DNA from: Pisaster brevispinus
Taxonomy: Eukaryota; Echinodermata; Asteroidea; Forcipulatida; Asteriidae
DNA: 64,000 nt
Assembly: GCA_023634235.1 (NCBI GenBank)
Contig: JAMKCF010000019.1
Coordinates: 1,054,001 to 1,118,000, forward strand
Direction: 5' to 3'
A program made the position numbers and the translations under genes. Positions 34,130 through 45,720 of this stretch are shown here, in pieces (within the stretch, counting starts at the first letter, position 1; every line of letters begins with the position of its first letter). Under the pieces are notes generated by a model that worked only from the letters and a program-made list of their open reading frames with translations, was not told the origin of the DNA and made no database searches.

Positions 34130-34600
34130 CTGGATGTGATTTTACAACACAAATTGAAAGGCTATTTTGTTGGATGTGATTTTGGGGCTAGAATGTGATT
34201 TTATCCAAAATCACATCCGAGCCAGAAATCACATCCATGGTAATTGCTCATAGCCAAAATCACATCCACTGTCTGGCTGCATTACCAAAATCACATTCAC
34301 TGTCTAGGCCCTTGCCAAAATCACATCCGAGCCAGAAATCACATCCGTGATAATTGCTCATAGCCAAAATCACATCCACTGTCTGGCTAAATTACCAAAA
34401 TCACATCCACTGTCTAATTGGCCCTAGCCAAATCACATCCAATCCAGAAATCACATCCAGTTAATTGTGAATTGCAAAAATCAAACCCACTGTCTGGCTC
34501 CATTACCAAAATCACATCCACTGTCTGGCTGCATTACCAAAATCACATCTACTGTCTGGCTGCATTACCAAAATCATGTGCGAGGCAGAAATCACATGGG
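34130..34600. repeat. Left minisatellite arm, ~31-bp and related units
   Basis: About a dozen AATCACATCC-bearing units, in a pattern that itself repeats at about 140 bp. The outermost units (34130-34205) are in the opposite orientation (GGATGTGATTTT). Confidence 0.88.
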
Positions 34601-35736
34601 TACATTTCGCTGCTAACTTCGCTGCTCACGCTAGCTATATTAGCAAAATTATTTAACCGTGTGAGCACAAAACTTAGCTATTTTTGCTGCTAACTTCGCT
34701 GCTAACTCCAAACGTTAGCAGCGAAAATTTCTGCTGCTAATAACTCAACTAAGCAATGAAATTTGATACTTTGAACGCAGTTAAAGGAATTTTAGCAGTG
34801 TGTTTTTCTCGTGTGAACGCAACTGAACTTAGCTAGCTGTAAACATGATTTCAGCTTGATTTTTTGATGCTGTTTATTGTTTTCTCCTTGTGTTGCACAA
34901 ATAGGCCTAGACATTTTCCCCTCACTTGCCGCCGAATTTACTAAAGTTTTTACATCTAAGTTGACGTCATCTATATTCATCATAACGGTTAAATTATACT
35001 CATAACATAAACAGAGCATAAAGCTTAGACGAAAGAATCGGCCACTTTTAGGATCCATGTTGGTAAACTATCGAATCGATCCAAAAACGTTTCCCATGGC
35101 CGCCGGAGGTAATCAACCTCTTTCCCATAGACAGGCAACGCACGTGCTGTGGTACGATGACATCGCACACAAATGGGGGCGAAATTGTAACACTGAACTT
35201 GGCTGATGATGCAATGTGTTCAGTGACAAGAACAGACCATAAAAAACCATTTCTCATTCCGAATCACTGGGAATTATTATTTTTTGAACATTATTTGTTA
35301 TGCTTGATGTTACTACTTGATCAATATCATTATATATGATCACTTGATCATAATGATCATCATTCATGTTAACCCCTGAAGTTATAAACAAGTACATGTA
35401 CTACATGAAATTGGCAAAACCTAAAAGTAAGAGGAGAATTGACAATATAAAAGAGTAGTTAAAATGGAACGCCACTAATTTGAACCGCAACATTTGTATA
35501 CAAATTCTTTCAGAGTAAAATAAGTATTGGGTAAAAAACAATATTGCTAAGGACGGTGAAGACCATGCAGATGTGCAAATTCGGCGTCACACAGGAGCGA
35601 GTTTTGCTTTCCTTTATACAGTTTGCTTCCGATCATTGTCAGATAATAATCATTTATATAAATATTAATATGGATTTTCAATCGAGAAAGTTCTGAAATT
35701 TTTAAACAAAATAAATCCACAAACATGACAAATGTT

Positions 35737-36260
35737 GAATTTTGACATTTTGTCAACGCGTGCTCTCGAAAACCAGTATGAATGTATAGCTTTTTGCTTG
35801 TCAAATGTTAAATGCAATTTAGGAATTGTACAAAATTTAGTTTGAGATGGACGTCGCATCAACTACCTGAACTTGGTGTAAAAAGTTTGTCCATACAACA
35901 AGCAAGAAAAAAATTAACCCCCACAAATTTGAATTTTGGACATCTTCTCACAGTTGTGCTCTCAAAATCCAGTATGAATGTGTAGCTTTTTGCTTGTCAA
36001 ATGTAAATGCAATTTAGGAATTGTAATAAATTTAGTTTGAGATGTTGCATCAACTACCTGAACTTAGTGTAAAAAGTTTATTTCCATACAACAAGCAAGA
36101 AAAAAATTAAACCCCAAAATGTTGAATTTTTGGCATCTTGTCACAGTGCTCTCAAAACCCAGTGTGAATGTATAGCTTGTCAAATGTTAATGTAACATAG
36201 GAATTGTACAATTTTTTTTTTAAAATAATGTCCAACCACTACCTGAAAATATTACCATTT
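35737..36260. repeat. Tandem repeat, ~194-bp unit, about 2.7 copies
   Basis: Copies start at 35737, 35931 and 36124 with GAATTTT. Each contains CAGTATGAATGT, GCTTTTTGCTTGTCAAATG, AATTTAGGAATTGTA and ACTACCTGAACTT, with small indels. The third copy is partial and ends in TACCTGAA. Confidence 0.85.
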
Positions 36261-36456
36261 TCTTGTTGTTTAAAAAATAGCAACAAATGCGAATATTTCA
36301 CTGGTAGGTGCGCCCTCAAGTGCAGTCGTGAACAAAAAACCTACAGGAAGCCAACTTCGTGCCCGGCTGGCTATGCATCGATCCCAGTATGGAATGTGGG
36401 CACTCTTTTTGTCCACATGGTATGACCATTGAGAACCTTTCTCTATGGTATTGTTT

Positions 36457-36977
36457 TGTCCCAACTTGACAATCGCCCCAACTATGTTTGGGACCAGTGC
36501 AGCTCCAGCTTGAGTGTTAAAGTTGGGGCATCCCAACAATAGTTGGGATTGCCCATAGAGCTCAACAGGATACCCTGATCAATCATGCATTGATTACTGC
36601 AGAGCCGGTCGCGTGCCGGTCGGTGCCCACGAGGTTTTGAATGCCCTTTGGTTGTAATATTTTTGCTCACAATGGACGGCTAACTCGGCGTATAATTGTC
36701 TTTATAGAGGGTTCTGATCAGCGGCCACATGCCGGGTGAAGTTTTAAGTCTCAAAGTAGTCCTAGGCAATTAACTTCCCTTCTCTTGGAAAAACCAAAAT
36801 TCGAATTACATTCAAATATTCTAAAGAGTATAAAGTGATCTTAATAACTTCATACTTACAATCGGTTTTTATAAAGCTCATTCATGGAGGGGGGGGGGGG
36901 GGTGTTCTGTGTATTATAGTTAGGGCCCCCCAACTTTAACACTCAAGTTGGGACGACGATTGTCAAGTTGGGGCGGA
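36457..36977. mobile_element. MITE-like inverted-repeat element
   Basis: The left arm has CCCAACTTGACAATCG and, further in, CTTGAGTGTTAAAGTTGGGG. The right arm carries both blocks reverse-complemented (36923-36977), closer together. A poly-G run of about 15 lies near 36887. No ORF or target duplication identified. Confidence 0.55.
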
Positions 36978-37917
36978 ACAGTATTCCGTCCTTGCATTTT
37001 TGCTCTGTGGCACAACTATGGAGAATGGCATTATTATTAGTATTCGGGCCGCAAATGTTGATTTACCATTTATTTTGTGTTGAACACAACACATGGATGA
37101 AAAAAGGTTTTTAAGCAATGTTAGTGGAATATCTCGCCCCACATATGCCTCGATTTCGTGTACGGGATCTTCTTGGTATCTTGATGAAAAATGGTTAAAA
37201 CAAGATAGGTTAAAGCTGGTAATATTGTCACTGACTGATTTCTTACTGAACACCCATTTTGTTCAGACTTATAAAATTGCATGTTTTACTATGGTTTTAT
37301 ATACAGCTTCAATTCAATATAGTAAGACTCTAAGAGTGTGGTCTTGCTTGACCCTTTGGTTTAGCTCAAATCGAGATTAAAAAACCCCACACACAACAAC
37401 ACTACTGGGAGAAAATAGCCACTGGTGTCCCCCCCCCCACCCTCGTTATGTAATTGAAGGCTGTTGCAGTGCCCCGGGGAATAACAACAGCACCACTCTC
37501 TGAAGCAATCTAATATTTATAACACTAATGATCAGCTAACACTCGATGCTTACTGATCGTTTCTGAATCTGCAGATGAAATTCAGCACAATCGCCGTGTA
37601 ACGGCCAGATACTATTATATAGCAGAGCGATATGCCACTCTATTCGGACAATCTTGAATACAGAATATGAACCTTTTCGATTTAGTGGCTATCCAAAGCA
37701 TACAGTTTGCAATGCGTATAGTCAGCATCAACGAAATGAAATATGCGAGCACGCGAGAGAGTGCCCCTGCCAAACATCAAACTGTACAAATGTACAGCCC
37801 AGAAACAGTTCTCAAGTCAAATTCAAAGTAAGTTAACAAGTATAGGCATGTGAACATAATTTAATAAAATAGTACACACACATAATTAAGGGTTAAATTT
37901 ACGTAGAGGTATTATTT

Positions 37918-38150
37918 TGGTGAAAAATCCGGACAGCGGATGTGATTTTGACTAGGATGTTATTTGGTTAGGGCCCAGACACTAGATGTGATTTTGGTAA
38001 TGCAGCCAGACAGTGGATGTGATATTTGCTAGGAACAATTACTATGGATGTGATTTCTGGCTTGGATGTGATTTTGGCAAGGGCCCAGACACTAGATGTG
38101 ATTTTGGTAATTCAGCCAGACAGTGGATGTGATTTTGGATAAGTGGCAAT
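37918..38150. repeat. Right minisatellite arm, inner part
   Basis: Units such as GATTTTGGTAATGCAGCCAG plus ACAGTGGATGT, the reverse complement of the left-arm units. The arm continues after the nested MITE at 38764-38835. Confidence 0.88.
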
Positions 38151-38153
38151 TAA

Positions 38154-38759
38154 CCCTTTCGTTACCGAATTGTTTGGACATAAACAACCGCTGGTGACCG
38201 CATTGTTTGACCACTCAAGCGTGAAGCACACATTCTTACACAACAGAAAGCTTTCATTCAAAGGCCATTTTTACAAACTCCATTATCTCCTTGAAGATAT
38301 TGTTTTACAGCAAAATAAGTAATAAAAAAGTTCTTCCTTATTGAATTCCCTTTCATATAACCTAAAACTCATTGAGATTGGTCCAATAAATGTTAAAGTT
38401 CTTGGTCTTTCTTTCCTCAGTGCAATCTGTAATCTCAAACACTTTTTTGTACACAACCATATGGCGCTCCGTAGGTGTTTGGCTTTTCGGATCTTCCTAT
38501 TCCAATTTGAAGAGATTGCATAATAGCAACCCTATTTTATTTTACCACCATTGGAAAGATCCGATCTTTCTCTTTCCAATGATGGTAAGCTTGGGTATGG
38601 AGGGTGAACATGGACAAAACTACAACTTTATTACAAATGGCCTTTGTGCTCAGGCTTGAGTGCTTTTTTGTGGGCAAGCTTGGTCGACTAAAGTCGCCAA
38701 TGGTAAGGAAGAGGGGGTATGAGTGCAGTCGACTAAAGTCGCCTATGGTAAGGAAAGGG
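38154..38759. mobile_element. piggyBac-type MITE with TTAA duplication
   Basis: TTAA at 38150-38153 and at 38760-38763 flank 606 bp. The ends are CCCTTTCGTTACC on the left and GGTAAGGAAAGGG on the right, inverted with one difference. Removing it restores the minisatellite arm (GGCAATTAACCAAGGATG). Near the right end GTCGACTAAAGTCGCC and ATGGTAAGGAA blocks are duplicated. No transposase. The end sequence differs after CCCTTT from the full piggyBac at 11171, so it belongs to another subfamily. Confidence 0.85.
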
Positions 38760-38859
38760 TTAACCAAGGATGTGATTTCTGGCTCGGATGTGATTTCGTT
38801 GGTGTGGATGTGATATTGGACAATCTGTCCTAAAATCACATCACATCATATCGATTCAC

Positions 38860-39541
38860 TTTTCCATTTTTTCCATCCAGGCCATTGAGTGGAAGATATG
38901 GTTGTAGTTGCTTCACGGTGATAGATTAAAAGTAAAAGGCTGAGGTGATTGAGATGTCTTTCTTTTTGAATGATAATATATTATGACTAGTTACATGTAC
39001 TTTATACAAACATTTACGCAATATCCATTTTTATATAGGGCCTACAGTTGACATTTTGCACATTTCCATTGATTGGCCTAACCAAGGCGGCCAATGCACG
39101 GGGTCAATACACTGATACCACAAACTACCACAAAATGGCTAATACCTTCCAGGCTAGAACTTGGTGCATGAGTTTCTTCTGTTTGTAAAGCTAGCAATAT
39201 GTGGAAACCCCCAAAGTACGTTTACTGGGATTTGGTCTCAACAGTCTCCTCTGCAACTTTGTGGCAAGAGCCAGTTGGGCAGGAGAGTATGTTGAGAGTA
39301 ATAGGGTGAATTGGTTGTTTTGTCAGTTTGTAAAAAGTTTCAGGTTGATTTTACTTGAAAATATTTACACTCACAGATCAACAGCCTCTTTGGTCATCTG
39401 CTTTGGATGCATCCATATTGTTTCCAGATCTTCATAACTGTATTCCTTTCTTAAGTCTGTAAAAACAAACAAACAAACAAACACCATGTGGTTATTGTAT
39501 TTATGAAACAGTAACTCTGGCTTTATTCATCTGTAGAACAT
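38860..39541. other. Non-coding, nothing recognised
   Basis: Short frames only. A (AAAC)n stretch lies near 39465-39482. Confidence 0.4.
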
Positions 39542-39987
39542 TTTACAATAACATCTAAATGGGTTTTATGTCAGTGCCCTAGTCACTGGGCCAATAACAT
39601 TCCTGTTATCTTTCTCAATTCAGTATACAGCCCTGGGCTTCCTTGCCTTGTTTGGATGTTACTTGAAGTAACAGCTGGTTTTGTCAAATTGTTATGTAAT
39701 TTCATCATCTTGATACATTTTCCTCCTTCTCTGGGTTAGCTTCAATCTGTAATCATATGAAAGTTCTAGGAGGAGGCAGAATGTTTGCCCTTTTACTGTA
39801 TTTGTGAGATGGAGGACAGCATTGTCAGCATTGGCCAAGTTTGTTTATGCTGGTAAGCTGGCAGATTGTATAGCGTCCTCATTGACGTATACATGAGTAG
39901 CCCCTGGATACTGAGAGAAATAAGAGGAATGTTATTGGCCCAGTGATTAGGGCACTGACATAAAGCACAATGATATGTTATTGTAAA
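39542..39987. mobile_element. MITE with ~75-bp inverted arms
   Basis: The left arm 39542-39618 (TTTACAATAACATCT..., ATGTCAGTGCCCTAGTCACT, GGGCCAATAACATTCCT) matches the reverse complement of the right arm 39913-39987 with few differences and one short gap. The core is about 290 bp with no ORF. It would form a long hairpin when single-stranded. Confidence 0.75.
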
Positions 39988-40239
39988 TAACTACAACAGT
40001 TGACAGTTTTTGGACCATTATGTCAGACTTTAGTTCCCCAAAAACAAAAATCCTCAAAAACCGATAATCTGAAAAAGGAAAAGGTAGGCTAAATATTAAA
40101 CATCTATTTACATTTCAGGGTCAAGTTTGTATTAATCAGTGTAAGGCCTAATAGTTCGGGGATAAAAAGAAACCGCAACAACAGCTTTTCAAAAAAGGAC
40201 ATTGCCAAGCACGGCAAGTTTGTGCTGTGTACACCTTTG

Positions 40240-40565
40240 TGCCAGGGCCTGACAGCCACTTCAAGGTGAGGGCTACACATAACTGATCGTGGCTGTAGGC
40301 CCAAATCAACTGTCACCAGGGGCCACGTTGCCACTTACTCCTGGGGCTGAAATGGGGTTACTTCCTTCAAAGTCCGTAAGGATGTAGTCATAGGTATCAT
40401 CCACTAGGACCCCGACTGGTAGAGCAGAATGCAATACCTTCCCAACTTTGTACGAAGCAATTAAGGTTAACTGCCCTTGAGCGCCTAGCTCAAGGGCACA
40501 AATGTCATGACTAGGATTGGAACCTTACTCTGCTGCTGACAACACCAAAGGTTTAGTCCGGAAAC
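40240..40565 (-). repeat. tRNA-derived SINE on minus
   Basis: Reverse complement of the layout at 29990-30265: the B-box-side block (GTCATGACTAGGATTGGAAC on plus), CTGCTGCTGACAACACCAAA, and the body with GCCACTTACTCCTGGGGCTG and GTAAGGATGTAGTCATAGG. It includes an extra CTTGAGCGCCTAGCTCAAGG palindrome. Confidence 0.7.
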
Positions 40566-42599
40566 TAGACCTCCTGGCAACGATACATGGGTGTTGTCAC
40601 CCACCACCTGTTTGTAAGGTATAGCGAAGGCACTCTCAGTTTTCACTTGGTGCTGTTCCGGCCGACTTCACTTGTATCATAATTTATTTTCAAGGTGGGT
40701 TTTTTCATGTTTCGACCGATGCTCTATGAAGGTGTTTGAAATGTGGTAATGGATTGTGTTTTACCGTTAGCATCCAATAATGAGTCAAGGTACCCAAGGA
40801 ATGATCCAAGAAATTGCAAGTAGTAATAGTATAGCTGAGACTGCAGCCATGGGGCTTTAAGAGCCCTTGTGTTAATCTGGGCACAGGAGCTTGTGCTCAT
40901 GTTTATGCCTGGGTGGTGAACCCAGCAGTGTGTGTGTTTGTGTGTGGTTATTTGTAGCCCAGGTTGGATGCAACAGACGAGTCCAACAGACACTGATGTC
41001 CTACCAGGGGTAGGTTATTTGATGATGTTTTGTCCTTTTGCCCATGTGTACGTAGGCCTACACTGCATGTAAAACCCAACTCAATTTGGTTCTTGGAGAA
41101 TAGTGGTTGGTTAATTTATTAAACATTTTTTTCTTCTGTTTTTGCTCCTGAACTGAATATTAACTACTTTGTAAGTATACTTAAAGCAGGGCATATAGCT
41201 GTTCATGATTTTGTTGTTGACTGAGAAACAGTCTAATGGAAAGAACTTTAACTGTAACGGTTTGTTACAAAAGGTTATAGGCCTACAGTAGCACATGAAA
41301 GGGGGCCTATAGTAGCTATATTACCTGATTTTTAATTTTTAATTTTTAATATAGACAAACTATACATCATTGGAAAGGTCTATTCAAGATAAATGCAATG
41401 GTGAAGAGCAAATTAAAATCAGACCAACATTAATGAAGATATGCCTCTTAAAGGGATACTATATACCAGAACTCTTCTGCCGCATATTTTTAAAGAGGTC
41501 TAGTTTTGTACTTGTACAAATGATTACCTCATATTTCTCACATACAGTCACCATGATTGCAATTATTGTATAATAAATTAATCCTCTTGGAATTTTTGCT
41601 AGCAACCAACCCCAGAAAAAACACCCCCGAAAATGAACTTTTCCCAAACCGACTTGCTGCCAGTTTTCGTGAAGCACTTCTCCACTTGCCAAGTAAATTA
41701 GGGCCAACTTAAACGCCTAAATTTATCAAGTCTCCCCAAAAGTTGAAACACAGAACCCCAAGATTGTGCTAGATTCTTATAATTACACATTCTATTAATT
41801 GCACGACCCCCTAAACGTTATAATTAAAACAATTCTGTGGGTATACAAATTATGATGAGCTTGGCGCATGAATATTTGTCCATTTAGTGTGGTGCACCCT
41901 GAAAGTTTTTATCCGATCAGGGAGATTTTTTTTTTCCAAAATGGCGACTTTCATCGCGTGAGCACGGAAAGTTGTGGTTCTAAAAACGGGCGTGAAATCA
42001 AAGGTTTGATGCCACAAATGTGATTAAATCGACCAAAATTACAAAAGATAGACATTCTAGAGTAATAATTGAATGTTTTGTTGAAAAGTGATCCAAAGTA
42101 TTCCCAAACCGCTTCAATATATTTTCCCGAATTTGTGGTGGCAGAATAGGAAATGTCTTAAACGCGAACCCTTTGCGATAGCTACCTATACTTAGCAACT
42201 GTGTTTCATGGTTTTAACAAAACCCTAGAGTTGATTTTATTTGGTTTGGTCTAGTTTAGTAACAGTTTTCCTTAGCAATTTCAAGAACTGTAATTCAAAC
42301 TTAGAAGTTAGAATAGTAGTCTAGATAATCAGTACCCACCTTGTAAACAGATTCAGTCCCCCCCCCCCCAAAAAAAAACACACAAAAAACAAAAACGTCA
42401 ACACTATCCAAACAGCAACAAGCAAATGGGATGGTCGAGCACGGTCTAATGAGGGCGCACTAAAAGGTCATTGGTAAGTACTGTTTGCTCCGCACTAAAA
42501 TGACAGAAATTCATGCGCGGAGGCTTATTAATAAAATGTATACCCACAACTTTTTCTCTAATTCAACAATTTGGAGGTAATGGCTTTTATTTTCTGCCA
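40566..42599. other. Non-coding between SINE and satellite, nothing firm
   Basis: Frames up to 89 aa without recognised similarity. Poly-C/poly-A runs lie near 42358-42378. This is the left flank of the satellite array. Confidence 0.4.
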
Positions 42600-43708
42600 T
42601 GAATTTGGGGTTGCTGACGATTCTGTAGGCGAGGCGAGCGGCCTGGATGTAGGCCTACCCCTAAGAGAAATTGAAAAATTCCAGGGGCCGGCTGCAAAGC
42701 AAGGTCTCGCCGGCCGGGGTAATGGCCCAAAATAAATTTGAGGTGAAATTGGGAATAACTCCCGTTCTAGGAGGGCTAGAGAAATTATTTTTTTACCTGA
42801 CTCTGCCTTAGGTATCCCTGCATCCGAAAATTAGACTTAACGGCCGTTGCGGGCAGGCTTCACACCGGAAAAGACCAGCAAGCGGGGACACTCCGAAAGC
42901 CCCGCAAAACATCAACGTGATTTTGCTGTAAAAAGACAGAAATACAGAATAAGGAGGGTCAAATCGACCCCAGGGCAATATCGGATCTGCACAATTTTAG
43001 TACCACTGTAAAGCCCGTTTCAAGGGCTCTCTCTCCCGCGAATATGGGGTTTCTGACGATTCTGTAGGCGAGGCGAGCGTCCTGGATGTTAGGCCTACCC
43101 CTAAGAAAAATTGAAAAAAAAAAAAAAACAAACAAAACAGGGGCCGGCTGAAAAGCAAGGTCGTGCCGGCAGGGGTAATGGCCTAAAACAAAAGTGCGGT
43201 GAATTTTAGAATAACTCCCGATCTAGGAGGGCTAGAGGGATGATTTTTTGACCCGACTCTGCCTTAGGTATCCCTACATCCGAAAATTAGACTTTTACGG
43301 CCGTTGCGGGCAGGCTTCACACCGGAAAAGACCAGCAAGCGGGGACACTCCGAAAGCCCCGCAAAACATCAACGTGATTTTGCTGTAAAAAGACAGAAAT
43401 ACAGAATAAGGAGGGTCAAATCGACCCCACGGCAATATCGAATCTGCACAATTTTAGTACCACTGTAAAGCCCGTTTCAATGGCTCTTTCTCCCGCGAAT
43501 TTGGGGTCGCTGACGATTCTTTAGGCGAGGCGAGCGGCCTGGATGTTAGGCCTACCCCTAAGAAAAATTGACCAAAAAAACAAACAAACCCAGGGGCCGG
43601 CTGAAAAGCAAGGTCGTGCCGGCAGGGGTAATGGCCCAAAACAAAAGTGCGGTGAATTTTGGAATAACTCCCGATCTAGGAGGGCTAGAGGGATGATTTT
43701 TTGACCTG

Positions 43709-43775
43709 ACTCTGCCTTAAGTATCCCTGCATCCAAAAACTTGACTCTGCCTTAAGTATCCCTGCATCCAAAAAC
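43709..43775. repeat. ~34-bp tandem duplication inside a satellite monomer
   Basis: TGACTCTGCCTTAAGTATCC plus CTGCATCCAAAAACT occurs twice in a row, a small replication-slippage event private to this monomer. Confidence 0.85.
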
Positions 43776-45029
43776 TAGACTTTTACGGCCGAGCTGGCAG
43801 GCTTCACACCGGAAAAGACCAGCAAGCAGGGACACTCCGAAAGCACCGCAAAATATCAACGTGATTTTGCTGTAAAAAGACAGAAATACAGAATAAGGAG
43901 GGTCAAATCGACGCCAGGGCAATAACGGATCTGCACAATTTTAGTACCACTGTAAAGCCCGTATCAAGGGCTCTCTCTCCCGCGAATTTGGGGTCGCTGA
44001 CGATTCTGTAGGCGAGGTGAGTGGCCTGGATGTTAGGCCCACCAGTAAGAAAAATTGACCAAAAAAAAAAAAAAACCCAGAGGCCGGCTGAAAAGCAAGG
44101 TCGTGCCGGCAGGGGTAATGGCCTTAAACAAAAGTGCTGTGAATTTTGGAATAACTCCCGATCTAGGAGGGCCAGAGGGATGTTTTTTTGACCTGACTCT
44201 GCCTTAGGTTTCCCTGCATCCCAAAAATAGACTTTTACGGCCGTTGCTGGCAGGCTTCACACCGGAAAAGACCAGTAAGCGGGAACCCTCCGAAAGCCCT
44301 GCAAAACATCAACCTGTAAAAAGACAGAAATACAGAATAAGGAGGGTCAAATCGACCCCAGGGCAATATCGGATCTGCACAATTGTAGTACCACCGTAAA
44401 GTCCGTTTCAAGGGCTCTCTCTCCCGTGAGTTTGGAGTCGCTGACGATTCTGTAGGCGAGGCGAGCGGCCTGGATGTTAGGCCCACCCCTTAGAGAAATT
44501 GAACAAAAAAAACCAGGGGTAATGGCCCAAAATAAAAGTGCGGTGTTTTTGAGAATAACTCCCGATCTAGGAGGGCTAGAGAGATGATTTTTTTACCTGA
44601 CTCTGCCTTAGGTATTCTTGCATCCGAAAATTATACTCATACGGCCGTTGCGGGCAGGCTTCACACCGGAAAAGACCAGCAAGCGGGGACACTCCGAAAG
44701 CCCCGAAAAACATTAACGTGATTTTGCTCTAAAAAGACAGAATTACAGAATAAGGAGGGTCAAATCGACGCCAGGGCAATATCGGATCTGCACAATTTTA
44801 GTACCACTGTAAAGCCCGTTTAAAGGGCTCTCTCTCCCGCGAATTTGGGGTTTCTGACGATTCTGTAGGCGAGGCGAGCGTCCTGGATGTTAGGCCTACC
44901 CCTAAGAAAAATTGACCCCCAAAAAACAACCCAGGGGCCGGCTGAAAAGCAAGGTCGTGCCGGCAGGGGTAATATCCCAAAACAAAAGTGCGGTGAATTT
45001 GGGAATAACTCACGATCTAGGAGGGCTAG

Positions 45030-45720
45030 ACGGACGATTTTTTGACGTAACTCTACCTTAGGTATCCTTGCATCCGAAAATTAGACTTTTAAGGCCGTTG
45101 CGGGCAAGATTTACACCGGAAGAGACCAGCAAGCGGGGACACTCCGAAAGCCCCGCAAAACATCAACGTGATTTTGCTGTAAAAAGACAGAAATACAGAA
45201 TAAGGAGGGTCAAATCGACCCCAGGGCAATATCGGATCTGCACAATTTTAGTACCACTGTCAAGCCCGTTTCAAAGGCTCTCTCTCCCGCAAATTTTGGG
45301 TCGCTGACGATTCTGTAGGCGAGGCGAGCGGCCTGGGTGTTAGGCCTACCCCTAAGAAAAATTGACAAAAAAAACCAAAAACCCAGGGGCCGGATGAAAA
45401 GCAAGGTCGTGCCGGCAGGGGTAAAGGCCCAAAATAAAAGTGCGGTGATTTTGGGAATAACTCCCGATCTAGGAGGGCTAGAGGGATGATTTTTTGACCT
45501 GACTCTGCCTTAGGTATCCCTGCATCCGAAAATTATATTTGTACGGCCGTTGCGGGCAGGCTTCACACCGGAAAAGACCAGCAAGCGGGGACACTCCTAA
45601 AGCCCTGCAAAACATGAACGTGATTTTGCTGTAAAAAGACAGAAATACAGAATAAGGAGGGTCAAATCACCCCTAGGGCAATATCGGATCTGCACAATTT
45701 TAGTACCACTGTAAAGCCCG
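45030..45720. repeat. Satellite segment duplicated at ~49180-49860
   Basis: The stretch with the rare variants TTTTAAGGCCGTTGCGGGCA and AAGATTTACACCGG, followed by CAAATTTTGGGTCGC and GGCCTGGGTGTTAGGCC, recurs about 4150 bp downstream almost unchanged. It shows block duplication of several monomers inside the array. Confidence 0.75.

Larger units (their letters stand above)
34120..38850. mobile_element. Foldback-like structure with inverted minisatellite arms
   Basis: The left arm (about 34130-34600) is built of units such as CCAAAATCACATCCACTGTC plus TGGCTGCATTA. The right arm (about 37918-38150 and 38764-38835) contains the exact reverse complement of these units. Mixed unit types (GAGCCAGAAATCACATCC, TAATTGC, GGCCCTTGCC) come in the same mirrored order in both arms, so the arms are one inverted repeat, not two independent satellites. 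The interior (~3.3 kb) has no recognised ORF. A TTAA-flanked MITE splits the right arm. Ends and target duplication are not resolved. Confidence 0.65.

Noticed and set aside
41459..41707. 82-aa minus ORF as a conserved protein
   Set aside because: Hydrophobic and AT-driven, no known family, no splice context.
43286..43314. CENP-B-box-like match (TACGGCCGTTGCGGG) in satellite monomers
   Set aside because: Only about 7 of the 9 core positions of the CENP-B box fit, so it is no better than suggestive.
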